DNA of 64,000 bases, taken from Macrostomum hystrix. Its lineage: Eukaryota > Platyhelminthes > Macrostomidae. Numbering within the stretch: position 1 is the first letter of the stretch; each line of letters opens with the position of its first letter. Location of the stretch: assembly GCA_950097015.1 (NCBI GenBank), contig CATNEN010000029.1, positions 8,482,001 through 8,546,000 of the forward strand, read 5' to 3'. This document shows positions 31,045 through 42,775 of this stretch, in pieces. Both the position numbers and the translations under genes were made by a program. The notes under the pieces are model-generated. The model was not told where the DNA came from. It did no database searches and saw only the letters and a program-made list of their open reading frames with translations.

Positions 31045-34000
31045 ATGGCAACACTACCGAATCGGACAACTGCGCTGCAATTGCGGCTGTTCCCCATGCT
31101 GCTGCTGCTGATGCTGGGACTGCTGGACAGACCGCACGGTGGGGCTGCCCTGTTCGACCTCTACTATTTGACGAAGGACGCCACAGGCACAAGTGAGTCC
31201 TAGTGCGCTCCAGAGCTGATCTTCTGAGAAAACAGGAGTCCAAATATTCATTATGAATAAAGACTTTAAGATAGACACTCACAGCTAGAGAAGACAGATA
31301 TTCAAAGAGCAGGCATACACTCAGAGCAGACATACACTGAGCAGACATACACTCAGAGCAGACATACACTCAGAGCAGACAGACAGTCAGAGCAGACAGA
31401 CAGTCTGAGCAGACAGACACTCAGAGCAGACAGACAGTCAGAGCAGACATACACTCAGAGCAGACAGACAGTCAGAGCAGACAGACAGTCTGAGCAGACA
31501 GACAGTCAGAGCAGACAGACACTCAGAGCAGACATACACTCAGAGCAGACATACACTCAGAGCAGACATACACTCAGAGCAGACAGACAGTCAGAGCAGA
31601 CAGACAGTCAGAGCAGACATACACTCAGAGCAGACAGACAGTCTGAGCAGACAGACAGTCAGAGCAGACAGACAGTCAGAGCAGACAGACAGTCAGAGCA
31701 GACATACACTCAGAGCAGACAGACAGTCAGAGCAGACATACACTCAGAGCAGACATACACTCAGAGCAGACAGAAATTCAGAGCAGACAGACAGTCAGAG
31801 CAGACATACACTCAGAGCAGACAGACAGTCAGAGCAGACAGACAGTCAGAGCAGACAGACAGTCAGAGCAGACATACACTCAGAGCAGACAGACAGTCTG
31901 AGCAGACAGACAGTCAGAGCAGACAGATAGTCAGAGCAGACAGACAGTCTGAGCAGACAGACAGTCAGAGCAGACAGACAGTCAGAGCAGACATACACTC
32001 AGAGCAGACAGACAGTCTGAGCAGACAGACAGTCAGAGCAGACAGACAGTCAGAGCAGACATACACTCAGAGCAGACATACACTCAGAGCAGACAGACAG
32101 TCAGAGCAGACAGACAGTCTGAGCAGACATACACTCAGAGCAGACAGACAGTCTGAGCAGACAGACAGTCAGAGCAGACATACACTCAGAGCAGACAGAC
32201 AGTCAGAGCAGACAGACAGTCAGAGCAGACATACACTCAGAGCAGACAGACAGTCTGAGCAGACAGACAGTCAGAGCAGACAGACAGTCAGAGCAGACAT
32301 ACACTCAGAGCAGACATACACTCAGAGCAGACAGACAGTCAGAGCAGACAGACAGTCAGAGCAGACAGACAGTCTGAGCAGACAGACAGTCTGAGCAGAC
32401 AGACAGTCTGAGCAGACAGACAGTCAGAGCAGACAGATAGTCTGAGCAGACAGACAGTCAGAGCAGACAGACAGTCTGAGCAGACAGACAGTCTGAGCAG
32501 ACAGACAGTCAGAGAGCAGTTCTACTCATTTTGCAGAGCCATACAACGGGTCCCGGGTGTACTACGTGTTCAATGGCACAGCGAACAGGTACGCTCTAGG
32601 CTTCAGTATACCAGTGCCTTTGCCAGTCTCCAGTCTTCGCTTTCGCTGGGTGAGCCATTCTTTCCACAAGGTAACATGACTGTCTCAGTATGCTCAGATA
32701 ATATAGGTTTGCAGTCGTGAATGTTTTACAAAAATCATCGCCTGCTTTTCAGATGCCTTACTCAATCAGCTTCGCCGTGGCCAACAAGCGGGCGATGGAC
32801 TCTCCGAGGCTGAGCATACCGAGGACTGGATCCGTGCCCAGCGCTGATTCAGGTGCAGTGCTCTGTCCCGGAAATTTTGGGCATCAAGCTGGTAGTTCCT
32901 GGTAGTTTGATGCGGAAGAACTGTGGGCACAGGTGGTTGGGTTGGGAGGTAGGTAAGGACAGCACAGGTGGTTGGGTTGGGAGGTAGGTAAGGACAGCAC
33001 AGGTGGTTGGGTTGGGAGGTAGGTAAGGACAGCACAGGTGGTTGGGTTGGGAGGTAGGTAAGGACAGCACAGGTGGTTGGGTTGGGAGGTAGGTAAGGAC
33101 AGCACAGGTGGTTGGGTTGGGAGGTAGGTAAGGACAGCACAGATGGTTGGGTTGGGAGGTAGATAAGGACAGCACAGATGGTTGGGTTGGGAGGTAGGTA
33201 AGGACAGCACAGGTGGTTGGGTTGGGAGGTAGATAAGGACAGCACATGTGGTTGGGTTGGGAGGTAGGTAAGGACAGCACAGGTGGTTGGGTTAGGAGGT
33301 AGGTAAGGACAGCACAGATGGTTGGGTTGGGAGGTAGGTAAGGACAGCACAGGTGGTTGGGTTGGGAGGTAGATAAGGACAGCACAGGTGGTTGGGTTGG
33401 GAGGTAGGTAAGGACAGCACAGATGGTTGGGTTGGGAGGTAGGTAAGGACAGCACAGGTGGTTGGGTTGGGAGGTAGATAAGGACAGCACATGTGGTTGG
33501 GTTGGGAGGTAGGTAAGGACAGCACAGGTGGTTGGGTTGGGAGGTAGATAAGGACAGCACAGGTGGTTGGGTTGGGAGGTAGGTAAGGACAGCACAGATG
33601 GTTGGGTTGGGAGGTAGGTAAGGACAGCACAGGTGGTTGGGTTGGGAGGTAGATAAGGACAGCACAGGTGGTTGGGTTGGGAGGTAGATAAGGACAGCAC
33701 AGGTGGTTGGGTTGGGAGGTAGGTAAGGATAGCACAGGTGTTTGGGTTGGGAGGTAGATAAGGACAGCACAGGTGGTTGGGTTGGGAGGTAGGTAAGGAC
33801 AGCACAGGTGGTTGGGTTGGGAGGTAGGTAAGGACAGCACAGGTGGTTGGGTTGGGAGGTAGGTAAGGACAGCACAGGTGGTTGGGTTGGGAGGTAGGTA
33901 AGGACAGCACAGGTGGTTGGGTTGGGAGGTAGATAAGGACAGCACAGGTGGTTGGGTTGGGAGGTAGGTAAGGACAGCACAGGTGGTTGGGTTGGGAGGT

Positions 34001-37000
34001 AGGTAAGGACAGCACAGGTGGTTGGGTTGGGAGGTAGATAAGGACAGCACAGGTGGTTGGGTTGGGAGGTAGATAAGGACAGCACAGGTGGTTGGGTTGG
34101 GAGGTAGATAAGGACAGCACAGGTGGTTGGGTTGGGAGGTAGATAAGGACAGCACAGGTGGTTGGGAATCGACTGAGGTCGAGCCGGGGTGCGGCAAGGC
34201 ACCAGTGTTCCTGAGCACCAGTGTTCCAGTGTTCCTACTCAGGAGTAGGAGGGTTGTAGGCAATGGTACATCATTTGGTTACACTAGAACCGTAGCCCAT
34301 GTCGCTGACTGCTGAGCACACACGCACACAGATACCGTACGCAGGCACACACTTACACAGGTGTGTACATCTGCCCTGGCCCTCTCATCGTCGGGCAGTG
34401 TCGGAAGATGGGAAGAAGCTACAGACAGCCAGCTAGCATAAAAATATGAATCAGGAAGATTTGGAAATGTGAGGATTCAGGCTGGCTAGGGATGAATTTT
34501 GCCCGCTCACTTGGCCAGAGTCCTATAACTGGGTCCCTGGGACCAAGGAATTATTCATGAGTTAGCTCAGGGCCAAAATGCCCCAGATTTTAAAGTCTCT
34601 CTGGGTCCCAATGGAAAAACATTTGTGGCACGGAATCTTTTTCCTGATAAATTGCTTCTTTTTCGCTGATCGAGTCCATCCTCAACCAGCTTAACATAAA
34701 GAAGTGAAAAGTGCTTGTGTACTTTAATAAAAGTCATCATTTTAAATATGTTTTAGGCCTTAAGTACATCGTAAAAATAGGTACAACCCTATTTTTCAGT
34801 AGGGTTGCAGGGAGATCAGCTAGTTTGGTTGCAGGGAGATCAGCTAGTAGGGTTGCAGGGAGATCTGCAGCTAGTAGGGCTGCAGTGAGATCAGCTAGTA
34901 GGGTTGCAGTGAGATCTGCAGCTAGTAGGGCTGCAGGGAGATCAGCTAGTAGGGTTGCAGGGAGATCAGCTAATAGGGTTGCAGGGAGATCAGCTATTAG
35001 GGTTGCAGGGAGATCAGCTAGTAGGGTTGCAGGGAGATCTGCAGCTAGTAGGGCTGCAGGGAGATTAGCTAGTAGGGTTGCAGGGAGATCAGCTAGTAGG
35101 GTTGCAGGGAGATCAGCTAGTAGGGTTGCACGGAGATCAGCTAACTAGTTGTAACTGTAGAAACTGTCGAATCGTCTCCACAGCATTCGACGTCGCTCTG
35201 CAGTGCACAGGCGCCGTGCACGCCGAAGTGGCCCTGGTCATTCTGCTGAATGTCACGGTGCAGCCCGACGGCCCTCCGATCCAGCTGAAGATTCGAAGGC
35301 GCAAACTTTGTGGCGGCACTGGTGAGTGGGCTGTGGGTTGCACTGGTGGATGTGCTGTGGGTTGTACTTTTTGGTGGGCTGTAGGTTGTACTTTTTGGTG
35401 GGCTGTGGGTTGTACTTTTTGGTGGGCTGTGGGTTGCACTGGTGTATGTGCTGTGGGTTGTACTTTTTGGTGGGCTGTGGGTTGTACTTTTTGGTGGGCT
35501 GTGGGTTGCACTGGTGTATGTGCTGTGGGTTGTACTTTTTGGTGGGCTGTGGGTTCTACTTTTTGGTGGCATGTGGGTTGCAATGGTGGGTGGGCTATGG
35601 GTTGCACTGGTGGGTGGGCTGTGGGTTGTACTAGTGGGTTGGCACTATGGTGCACTCGTGGGTGGGCTGTGGGTTGTACTAGTGGGTTGGCACTTTGGTG
35701 CACTCGTGGGTGTGTTGCATAAATTCCGAAATTTTTGTCGTTTCAAAAGTGATCGCGCCGCTAGAAGCCACGGAATCGGCGGTCGTTGCCGTCGCCCAGC
35801 GACCGCTGGGCCCCGGTGGTGCCGGCACATTGGCTGCGTCGTCTGCCACTGCGTCAGCCGAAAAATTTCCAATCGCCATTGTTCGTCTGCTGCTGCTGCT
35901 GCTGTTGCTTCTGCTGGCCTTGCCTGCCTCTGCAACCGTCGCTTTCCTGACTCTGCGCAGATGCTGCCGGTTTAGAAGCGCCGCGGCTGCCGCACCCGGT
36001 GGCGAAGGCACGGACTCCACCGGTCAGCAGCTGACGTCTGCAGCCTCTGTGGTTGTCTGGCTTCGTGGTGCGGACAGCTGCAGCCAGACCAGCGGCTGCA
36101 CCTCGGGCGGTGAGTTCGAATCTTGCGCTATTGAATTCACTCAAGAACCGAAAATATCCGACAGGCACGGTTCTCTTTTTGAGGGCAGACTTGAGCCCCG
36201 GGTTTGTTGATCTTTTCGTCAGTGGACAACTCGGTTGAGAATGGAAATGTTGCTGATTATATACAGACTGCGAATAGTGCAGGGGATAGGCAAAAAAGAT
36301 AGGCAAATCCGTGCATAGTTGACAGCACACAGTGCTGAAGGGAGTGCAGATCCGTGCATAGTTGACAGCACACAGTGCTGAAGGGAGTGCAGATCCGTGC
36401 ATAGTTGACAGCACACAGTGCTGAAGGGAGTGCAGATCCGTGCATAGTTGACAGCACACAGTGCTGAGCGTACCGCTCCGCCCGCAGGCCAGCCCAGTCA
36501 CCAAGTGGGCGCCTCGCCGATTGTGCAACGCCGAATCAGCAGTCCGCGTGACATTCTGCTCGAGGTTCAAACAACCTGGCCAAGCATCAGTGTTGATTGT
36601 CTTGTAATGGAAGGTGAGCACACAAAGTCCTGAGCACTGAAACTGGAACTGATATGTCCCGATGTACTCGTGAATGAAACTAATCGCTCATGAATTCAAC
36701 TTGCAGGCAGCTACGGCCGAATCTACCGCGGCAGCTGGGCGGCTCCGATTCAAAGGGGACAACGCGTGGAGGTGCTCATCAAGACGGTTGCCGGTGAGGC
36801 TGCCCACACATTGACTTCACTTCGCGAACACCTATTCGATATCCAATTCAATGAGTAATCACAGAGTCTCCTACTCACAATCTACGCATCAGGTATCCTA
36901 CTCATCGAGTATCCTACTCACATTCTATTCATCAAGTATCCTACTTACATTCTACTCATCAAGTATCCTACTCACATTCTACTCATCGAGTATCCTACTC

Positions 37001-40000
37001 ACAATCTACTCATCAAGTATCCTACTCATCGAGTATCCTACTCACATTCTATTCATCAAGTATCCTACTTACATTCTACTCATCAAGTATCCTACTCACA
37101 TTCTACTCATCGAGTATCCTACTCACATTCTACTCATCGAGTATCCTACTCACATTCTACTCATCGAGTATCCTACTTACATTCTACTCATCGAGTATCC
37201 TACTCACATTCTACTCATCGAGTATCCTACTCACATTCTACTCATCGAGTATCCTACTCACATTCTACTCATCGAGTATCCTACTTACATTCTACTCATC
37301 GAGTATCCTACTCACATTCTACTCATCGAGTATCCTACTCACATTCTACTCATCGAGTATCCTACTTACATTCTACTCATCGAGTATCCTACTCACATTC
37401 TACTCATCAAGTATCCTACTTACATTCTACTCATCGAGTATCCTACTCACATTCTACTCATCAAGTATCCTACTTACATTCTACTCATCGAGTATCCTAC
37501 TCACATTCTACTCATCAAGTATCCTACTCACATTCTACTCATCGAGTATCCTACTCACATTCTACTCATCGAGTATCCTACTTACATTCTACTCATCGAG
37601 TATCCTACTCACATTCTACTCATCAAGTATCCTACTTACATTCTACTCATCAAGTATCCTACTTACATTCTACTCATCGAGTATCCTACTCACATTCTAC
37701 TCATCAAGTATACTACTTTCAATTCACTTATCGAGTATCCTTCTCACATGGGTGTCAGTGGCAGAGCGGTTATCGCGTTTGCCTGTCACTCCAAGGTCAC
37801 TGAGATCGATTCCATGGCGAGGCCGCATTCATTTGGGGCGCAGCCACAGAGAGAAGGCTTGGGGGCTTGTCGTGCAATTTACGCCCTTGAGGGCCAACCT
37901 CCAAGGCACAGTTAAATGTACACTGCCTGACGATTAGAAAGTCAGGACATATGTACACACCTGTGTGAGCGTATGCCTGCGTACAGTAAGTTTCTGAGTG
38001 CCTGTGTGCTTAAGAGTCAGTGAAATGGGCAGAATTGCCTCCTCGCTGGCTGCGGGTCTAGTGTCACCAAATGATGTGCCATTGCCTGCAACCCTCCTAA
38101 ATTCATCGAGTATCCTACTCAAAAGCTGCTCACAAACAGGGCCACATGGGCTATGCTTGATTTCATAAGAATCGGCCACATGCAGCGGGGAGGGTGGAAA
38201 GACTTGGCAAATAAGTTGCTGAGAAATTGAGCCAGAAGAAAAGTCTATCGCGCACTTGAGGCAGTTCTTACCAGACTCCCATCAGAGCAAAAGTGTTTCA
38301 ACGGGCTGCCAGAGAGCTGGGGGTTAGGGATGCGGCACCGTGGGATTTTTCGCACACTCGAATAGAAAATATTGCCAGCCCTGTGGCGGTCACGGTCGAA
38401 TGCAATTTCCTGATTGCTGGGCCAGCAGCAGCAACAGCAGCACATGGCCATCTCCGCCTGAAGCCGTGCGGGACGGGGCAGCAGAGCCTGGGGCGTGTCA
38501 GAACTGAGCAGCTATTGATTCTGTAATAGTTTGCCTGCTCAGTGGGAGTTCATTATTGGCAGTGTAGTTTTATATAAGGGCCGCCGCCCAATGCTTGTAA
38601 GAAGCTTAAGTAAGCATTGTTTAGCCTAGATGCAGCTGCTATGCAATTAGCGATCAGTTGTCATGTCGTTATTATGTGCTTGCTGTAAAAATATTGTTGT
38701 TGCTACACAATTGATATGCCGTTGCTATACAGTTGCTATGCCGTTGCTATACGATTGATATGCCGTTGCTATACGGTTGCTATGCCGTTGCTATACGGTT
38801 GCTATGCCGTTGCTATACGGTTGCTATGCCGTTGCTATACGATTGATATGCCGTTGCTATACGGTTGCTATGCCGTTGCTATACGGTTGCTATGCCGTTG
38901 CTATACGATTGCTATGCCGTTGCTATACGGTTGCTATGCCGTTGCTATACGGTTGCTATGCCGTTGCTATACGGTTGCTATGCCGTTGCTATACGGTTGC
39001 TATGCCGTTGCTATACGATTGATATGCCGTTGCTATACAGTTGCTATGCCGTTGCTATACGATTGATATGCCGTTGCTATACAGTTGCTATGCCGTTGCT
39101 ATACGGTTGCTATGTTGCTATGCCGATGAGTTGTTTTATCCTAACTGCACATGCTTCTCTTATCAGAGACGAGCAGGCAGGACCAGCAAACCGCCCTGGC
39201 TAAGGCGGGAGTCCTGCTGGCAGGCTTGCAGCACCGGCACGTCAACCCGCTGCTTGCCTCGGCCATGCGGCCGTGCGATCCGAGGCCGCACTTAATCTAT
39301 CCTTACCCGGCTGGCGGCAACCTGAAGTTGCGCTTGATTGGCTGTCGCACCGGGCCGCCTAATCAGTTCAACGTGAGCCTCTTTTGTCATGAATTTTCAT
39401 TACTATCGTTAAACTGCATTGCTTAAGACCTTCACTGAATCCGGCTGGCGCAACGAGCAGACGCTATCAACACAGCAGCTGCTGCACATGGCGGTGGAAA
39501 TCGGCAAGGGACTGGCCTATCTGCACCGGATGCAGGTGCTGCACCGGGACTTGGCCTGCAGGAACTGTGTGTGAGTGGCTAAAGTACCTGTATCAACTGG
39601 GCCATATAAACTAACGATATCAACTGGGCCACCTAGAGTAACGATATCACCTAGGCCACCTATAGTAACGATATCACCTAGGCCACTTAAAGTAACGATA
39701 TCCCCAAGGCCGCTTAAAGTAAAGATAAAACCTAGGCCACTTAAGTAACGATATCACCTAGGCCACCTAGAGTAACCATATCACCTAGGCCACTTAAAGT
39801 AACGATATCCCCAAGGCCGCTTAAAGTAACGATATTACCTAGGCCACCTAGAGTAACGATATCACCTAGGCCACCTAAAGTAACGATATCAACTGGGCCA
39901 CCTAGAGTAACGATATCACTGTGAGAGATACAATTCAGACTACTGACAACAGTAGAAAGGCAAAGAATTGGCTGCACAACTTTAACACAAAACTGTATCA

Positions 40001-41743
40001 CCATAAAAATGGCAAAGTTAAAAGAGACTTCTGTGCACACTAAGAGTGGTGGGAGAGGACTGCGTGTGGCTATGGCTGACTGACGAAGGCAAACTGGCCA
40101 GAAACCGGTCTCGGTCTGCCAGCGCAAGGTTGTTCCCCACTTTTAGTGTGTTACAATCACCAAGGCCGTTTTAAGTAAAGATGTCACCAAGGCCGCTTAA
40201 AGCAACGATATCACCAAGGCCAATTAAAGTAACGATATCACCAAGGCCGCTTAAAGCAACGATATCACCAAGGCCAATTAAAGTAACGATATCACCAAGG
40301 CCGCTTAAAGCATCGATATCACCTAGGCCACGTAAAGTAGCGAAATTTCCGAGACAACTTAGAGTAACGATATCACCCTGGGGGAACGAAAAGTAACGTT
40401 ACTCCCGAGGAAGGTTGAGTGAATATTCTAGCATATAAAGGACTACCTTATAGGAACCTACTAGAATAAGAAGCATTGTCTTTTAAGCACTACCCATGAA
40501 TTCTACTCACAGTCTCACGGCGGACAGCACAGTGCAAATCGCTGACGCAGCCCTGTCCAAGGACCTATTCCCAGCGGACTACGAGTGCACAGCGGACGGC
40601 GACAATCGTCCAGTCAAGTGGCTGTCAGTCGAAGCGTTGATTGAACGAAAGTTCTCGCCAGCATCAGACATCTGGTCGCTTGGCGTGACCCTGTGGGAGC
40701 TCATCACCCGTTGCCAGCAGCCCTACCACCGGGTGGACCCATTGGAGATGTCAACTCACCTTCGAGACGGCTACAGGCTGGAGAAACCAAACAACTGCCC
40801 GGACCAGATGTGAGCACCTGCTAACCCTAATTAGGCAACTAGCTATCACAATTAGTCACTTAGTTATTCCAATTAGTCACTTAGATATCCCAATTAGTCA
40901 CTTAGATATCCCAATTAGTCACTTAGATATCCCAATTAGTCACTTAGCTATCCCAATTAGTCACATAGCTATAACAATTAGTAACTTAGATATCCCAATT
41001 AGTTAGATGAACATCCAATTAGTCACTTAGATATCCCAATTAGTCACTTAGATATCCCAATTAGTCACTTAGATATCCCAATTAGTCACTTAGATATCCC
41101 AATTAGTCACTTAGATATCCCAATTAGTCACTTAGATATCCCAATTACTTAGATGAACATCCAATTAGTCACTTAGCTATCCCAATTAGTCACTTAGCTA
41201 TTCCAATTAGTCACTTAGATATCCCAATTAGTTAGATGAACATCCAATTAGTCACTTATATATCCCAATCAGTAACTTATATATCTCAATTAGTCACTTA
41301 GATTTCCCAATTAGATAGATGACCATCCAATTAGTCACTTAGATTTCCCAATTAGATAGATGACCATCCAATTAGTCACTTAGATTTCCCGATCAGTCAC
41401 TTAGATATCCCAATTAGTCACTAAGCTATTCCAATTAGTATTAGTGACGTAGCGCACCACCATAGTACAATTTAGGCCGTTGAAGAAAACTTCCCTTCCT
41501 GCGAACCCTTCCTGCGAACCCTTCCTGCGAACCCTTCCTGCGAACCCTTCGAGGACTTCTATATACTGTATGGAATATATTATAGAAGTCCTTGATGAAT
41601 GTGCTGACTCAATCGCCGTTCTTTCCCGCAGGTTCTCCATCATGCACAGCTGCTGGAACGCCCGACCGGAGCGCAGGCCGAGACTCAAGCAGCTGAAAGT
41701 GGCTCTGGCCGAGTTTCACCGTACGCTGAGCGTCTACGTGTAG
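31045..41743 (+). CDS. RYK: RYK/Derailed-type Wnt receptor with pseudokinase domain
   Basis: Eleven coding exons: 31045-31192, 32537-32670, 32753-32852, 35184-35321, 35750-36109, 36488-36613, 36707-36793, 39167-39372, 39428-39570, 40513-40809 and 41632-41743. They total 1,851 nt, 616 residues, with matching phases. RYK proteins bind Wnt through an extracellular WIF domain in axon guidance and polarity. Seen here: a Leu-rich signal peptide; a WIF domain with YYVFNGTANRYALGFSIP, IPRTGSV and its two cysteines (LQCTG, RRRKLC); a basic RRRK cleavage-type site; a leucine-run TM at about 213-242; then a kinase fold with EGSYGRIYRG, VLIKTV (Lys360) and HRDLACRNC. DAA replaces DFG at 492-494, as expected for a pseudokinase. 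It ends in YV, like the PDZ ligand of vertebrate RYK. Introns range from 55 bp to 2.4 kb, and the long ones are filled by minisatellites. Confidence 0.97.
31290..32515. repeat. 17-bp minisatellite, RYK intron 1
   Basis: About 72 copies of a 17-bp unit, mostly CAGAGCAGACAGACAGT with alternating variants CAGAGCAGACATACACT and CTGAGCAGACAGACAGT. The variants recur in patterned runs. The array ends about 20 bases before exon 2. Confidence 0.97.
32927..34166. repeat. 35-bp G-rich minisatellite, RYK intron 3
   Basis: About 35 copies of a unit containing GGTGGTTGGGTTGGGAGG then TAGGTAAGGACAGCACA. Guanine runs lie on the RYK sense strand. The unit contains no stop in several frames, so very long spurious frames exist on the minus strand. 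Confidence 0.97.
34250..34401 (-). mobile_element. SINE family A fragment, RYK intron 3
   Basis: 3' half of the SINE on the minus strand (CACACTTACACAGGTGTGTA, CTCTCATCGTCGGGCAGTGT). Head missing. Confidence 0.75.
34795..35147. repeat. 24-27 bp minisatellite, RYK intron 3
   Basis: About 14 units of GTTGCAGGGAGATCAGCTAG plus TAGG, with interspersed longer variants containing TCTGCAGCTAG. Ends about 40 bases before exon 4. Confidence 0.95.
35322..35715. repeat. 24-bp minisatellite, RYK intron 4
   Basis: About 16 units of GGGCTGTGGGTTGTACTTTT plus TGGT. It begins inside the splice donor (GTGAGTGGGCTGTGGG), so the donor itself is part of the first repeat-like unit. It fills nearly the whole intron. 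Confidence 0.95.
36310..36470. repeat. 43-bp tandem repeat, RYK intron 5
   Basis: Nearly four identical units containing GCAGATCCGTGCATAGTTGA, ending just before the polypyrimidine tract and acceptor of exon 6 at 36,488. Confidence 0.95.
36885..37745. repeat. 27-bp minisatellite, RYK intron 7
   Basis: About 32 units of CATCGAGTATCCTACTCACA plus TTCTACT, with CATCAAG and TACTTAC variants. It resumes for one unit after a SINE at 38,100. Confidence 0.96.
37747..38099 (+). mobile_element. SINE family A, inserted in 27-bp array
   Basis: Nearly complete copy: head GTGGCAGAGCGGTTATCGCG, body and 3' CAACCCTCCT end, lacking the ATT tail. Repeat-unit sequence (TTCATCGAGTATCCTACTCA) resumes immediately after it. 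Confidence 0.88.
38125..38699. other. RYK intron 7, unique part
   Basis: Unique, moderately GC-rich sequence including a short CAGCAGCAGCAACAGCAGCA run near 38,424. No gene recognised. Confidence 0.5.
38700..39125. repeat. 22-bp minisatellite, RYK intron 7
   Basis: About 19 units of TTGCTATGCCGTTGCTATAC plus GG, itself a near-duplication of an 11-bp TTGCTATNCNG half-unit. Confidence 0.96.
39585..39925. repeat. 27-bp minisatellite, RYK intron 9, left block
   Basis: About twelve diverged units of AACGATATCACCTAGGCCAC plus CTAGAGT. The same repeat continues at 40,150 beyond a unique insert. Confidence 0.93.
40032..40153 (+). ncRNA. degenerate hammerhead-ribozyme-like motif in inverted repeat
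   Basis: The hammerhead core order is present. Box CTGACGA lies at 40,080-40,086. A three-pair helix II follows (GGC 88-90 with GCC 97-99), then GAAA at 40,101-40,104. A short helix III (ACCG with CGGT, loop GTCT) leads to the canonical GTC cleavage triplet at 40,114-40,116. Helix I pairs the A before CTGACGA with T40117, then TGGC with GCCA across a two-base bulge. Outer sequence forms a longer inverted repeat, CACACTAAGAGTGG near 40,036 with CCACTTTTAGTGTG near 40,137. The pair next to helix II is A.A (40,087/40,100) instead of G-C, so this copy may be inactive. Type I hammerheads with tiny helix III occur in Penelope-like elements and retrozymes. Assignment here is inference. Confidence 0.5.
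40150..40400. repeat. 25-27 bp minisatellite, RYK intron 9, right block
   Basis: About nine units related to the left block (AACGATATCACCAAGGCCGC or CCAATTAAAGT variants). The two blocks flank about 225 bp of unique DNA that contains the hammerhead-like motif. Confidence 0.92.
40840..41445. repeat. 21-bp minisatellite, RYK intron 10
   Basis: About 28 units of CCAATTAGTCACTTAGATAT plus C. Shortened variants (GTTAGATGAACATCCAATTA) recur at regular spacing, giving higher-order structure. Confidence 0.95.
41492..41550. repeat. 14-bp tandem repeat, RYK intron 10
   Basis: Four copies of CTTCCTGCGAACCC close to the last exon. Confidence 0.93.
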
Positions 41744-41887
41744 TGTAACTAGCGAGTAACGATTAACGATTAAAAATTAACGAGTAGCTTTGCTACTGTA
41801 TATTGTTGTCTTTAGATTCTAGGAAACTCTTGGGTGGATAACTCTGAATATGAAATACCCAATGGGAAAGTTCCTAATATTCTTATT

Positions 41888-41893
41888 AATAAA
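41888..41893 (+). terminator. possible poly(A) signal for RYK
   Basis: AATAAA about 145 bases past the RYK stop codon and just before the 14-bp array. Confidence 0.5.
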
Positions 41894-41919
41894 TACTAGG
41901 TGGATAGTTGTAGGTGAGA

Positions 41920-42775
41920 GATTATAGTTAGGAGATTCTAGCTGGGGAATTCTAGTTGGGAGATTCTAGTTGGGAGATTCTAGGTGGGAGATTCTAGTTG
42001 GGAGATTCTAGGTGGGAGATTCTAATTGGGAGATTCTAGGTGGGAAATTCTTGGTGGGAAATTCTAGGTGGGAGATTCAAGGTGGGAGATTCTAGGTGGG
42101 AGATTCTAGCTGGGGGATTCTAGGTGGGAGATTCTAGTTGGGAGATTCTAGGTTGGAGATTCTAGTTGGGAGATTCTAGGTGGGAGATTCTAGGTGGGAG
42201 ATTCTAGGTGGGAGATTCTAGGTGGGAGATTCTAGCTGGGGGATTCTAGGTGGGAGATTCTAGTTGGGAGATTCTAGGTGGGAGATTCTAGGTGGGAGAT
42301 TCTAGCTGGGGGATTCTAGGTGGGAGATTCTAGTTGGGAGATTCTAGGTCGGAGATTCTAGTTGGGAGATTCTAGGTGGGAGATTCTAGGTGGGAGATTC
42401 TAGCTGGGGGATTCTAGGTGGGAGATTCTAGTTGGGAGATTCTAGGTTGGAGATTCTAGTTGGGAGATTCTAGGTGGGAGATTCTAGGTGGGAGATTCTA
42501 GGTGGGAGATTCTAGGTGGGAGATTCTAGCTGGGGGATTCTAGGTGGGAGATTCTAGTTGGGAGATTCTAGGTGGGAGATTCTAGGTGGGAGATTCTAGC
42601 TGGGGGATTCTAGGTGGGAGATTCTAGTTGGGAGATTCTAGGTCGGAGATTCTAGTTGGGAGATTCTAGGTCGGAGATTCTAGGTGGGAGATTCTAGGTG
42701 GGAGATTCTAGGTGGGAGATCCTAGCTGGGAGATCCTAGCTGGGAGATCCTAGGTGGGAAATCCAATTGAAAACT
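41920..42775. repeat. 14-bp minisatellite between RYK and PNP
   Basis: About 59 copies of AGATTCTAGGTGGG, with GTTGGG, GCTGGG and GGTCGG variants in recurring order, which indicates multi-unit duplication. It lies between two convergent genes. Confidence 0.96.

Noticed and set aside
32927-34166. Interstitial telomere repeats (TTGGG runs)
   Set aside because: TTGGG occurs only as part of a fixed 35-bp unit, not as a short telomeric repeat.
32766-34263. Minus-strand frames up to 478 codons of Pro/Thr/Leu-rich repeat
   Set aside because: They are generated by the stop-free 35-bp array inside RYK intron 3 and run antisense through RYK exon 3.
39741-40127. 128-codon minus-strand frame in RYK intron 9
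   Set aside because: Most of it is translated 27-bp repeat, antisense to RYK.
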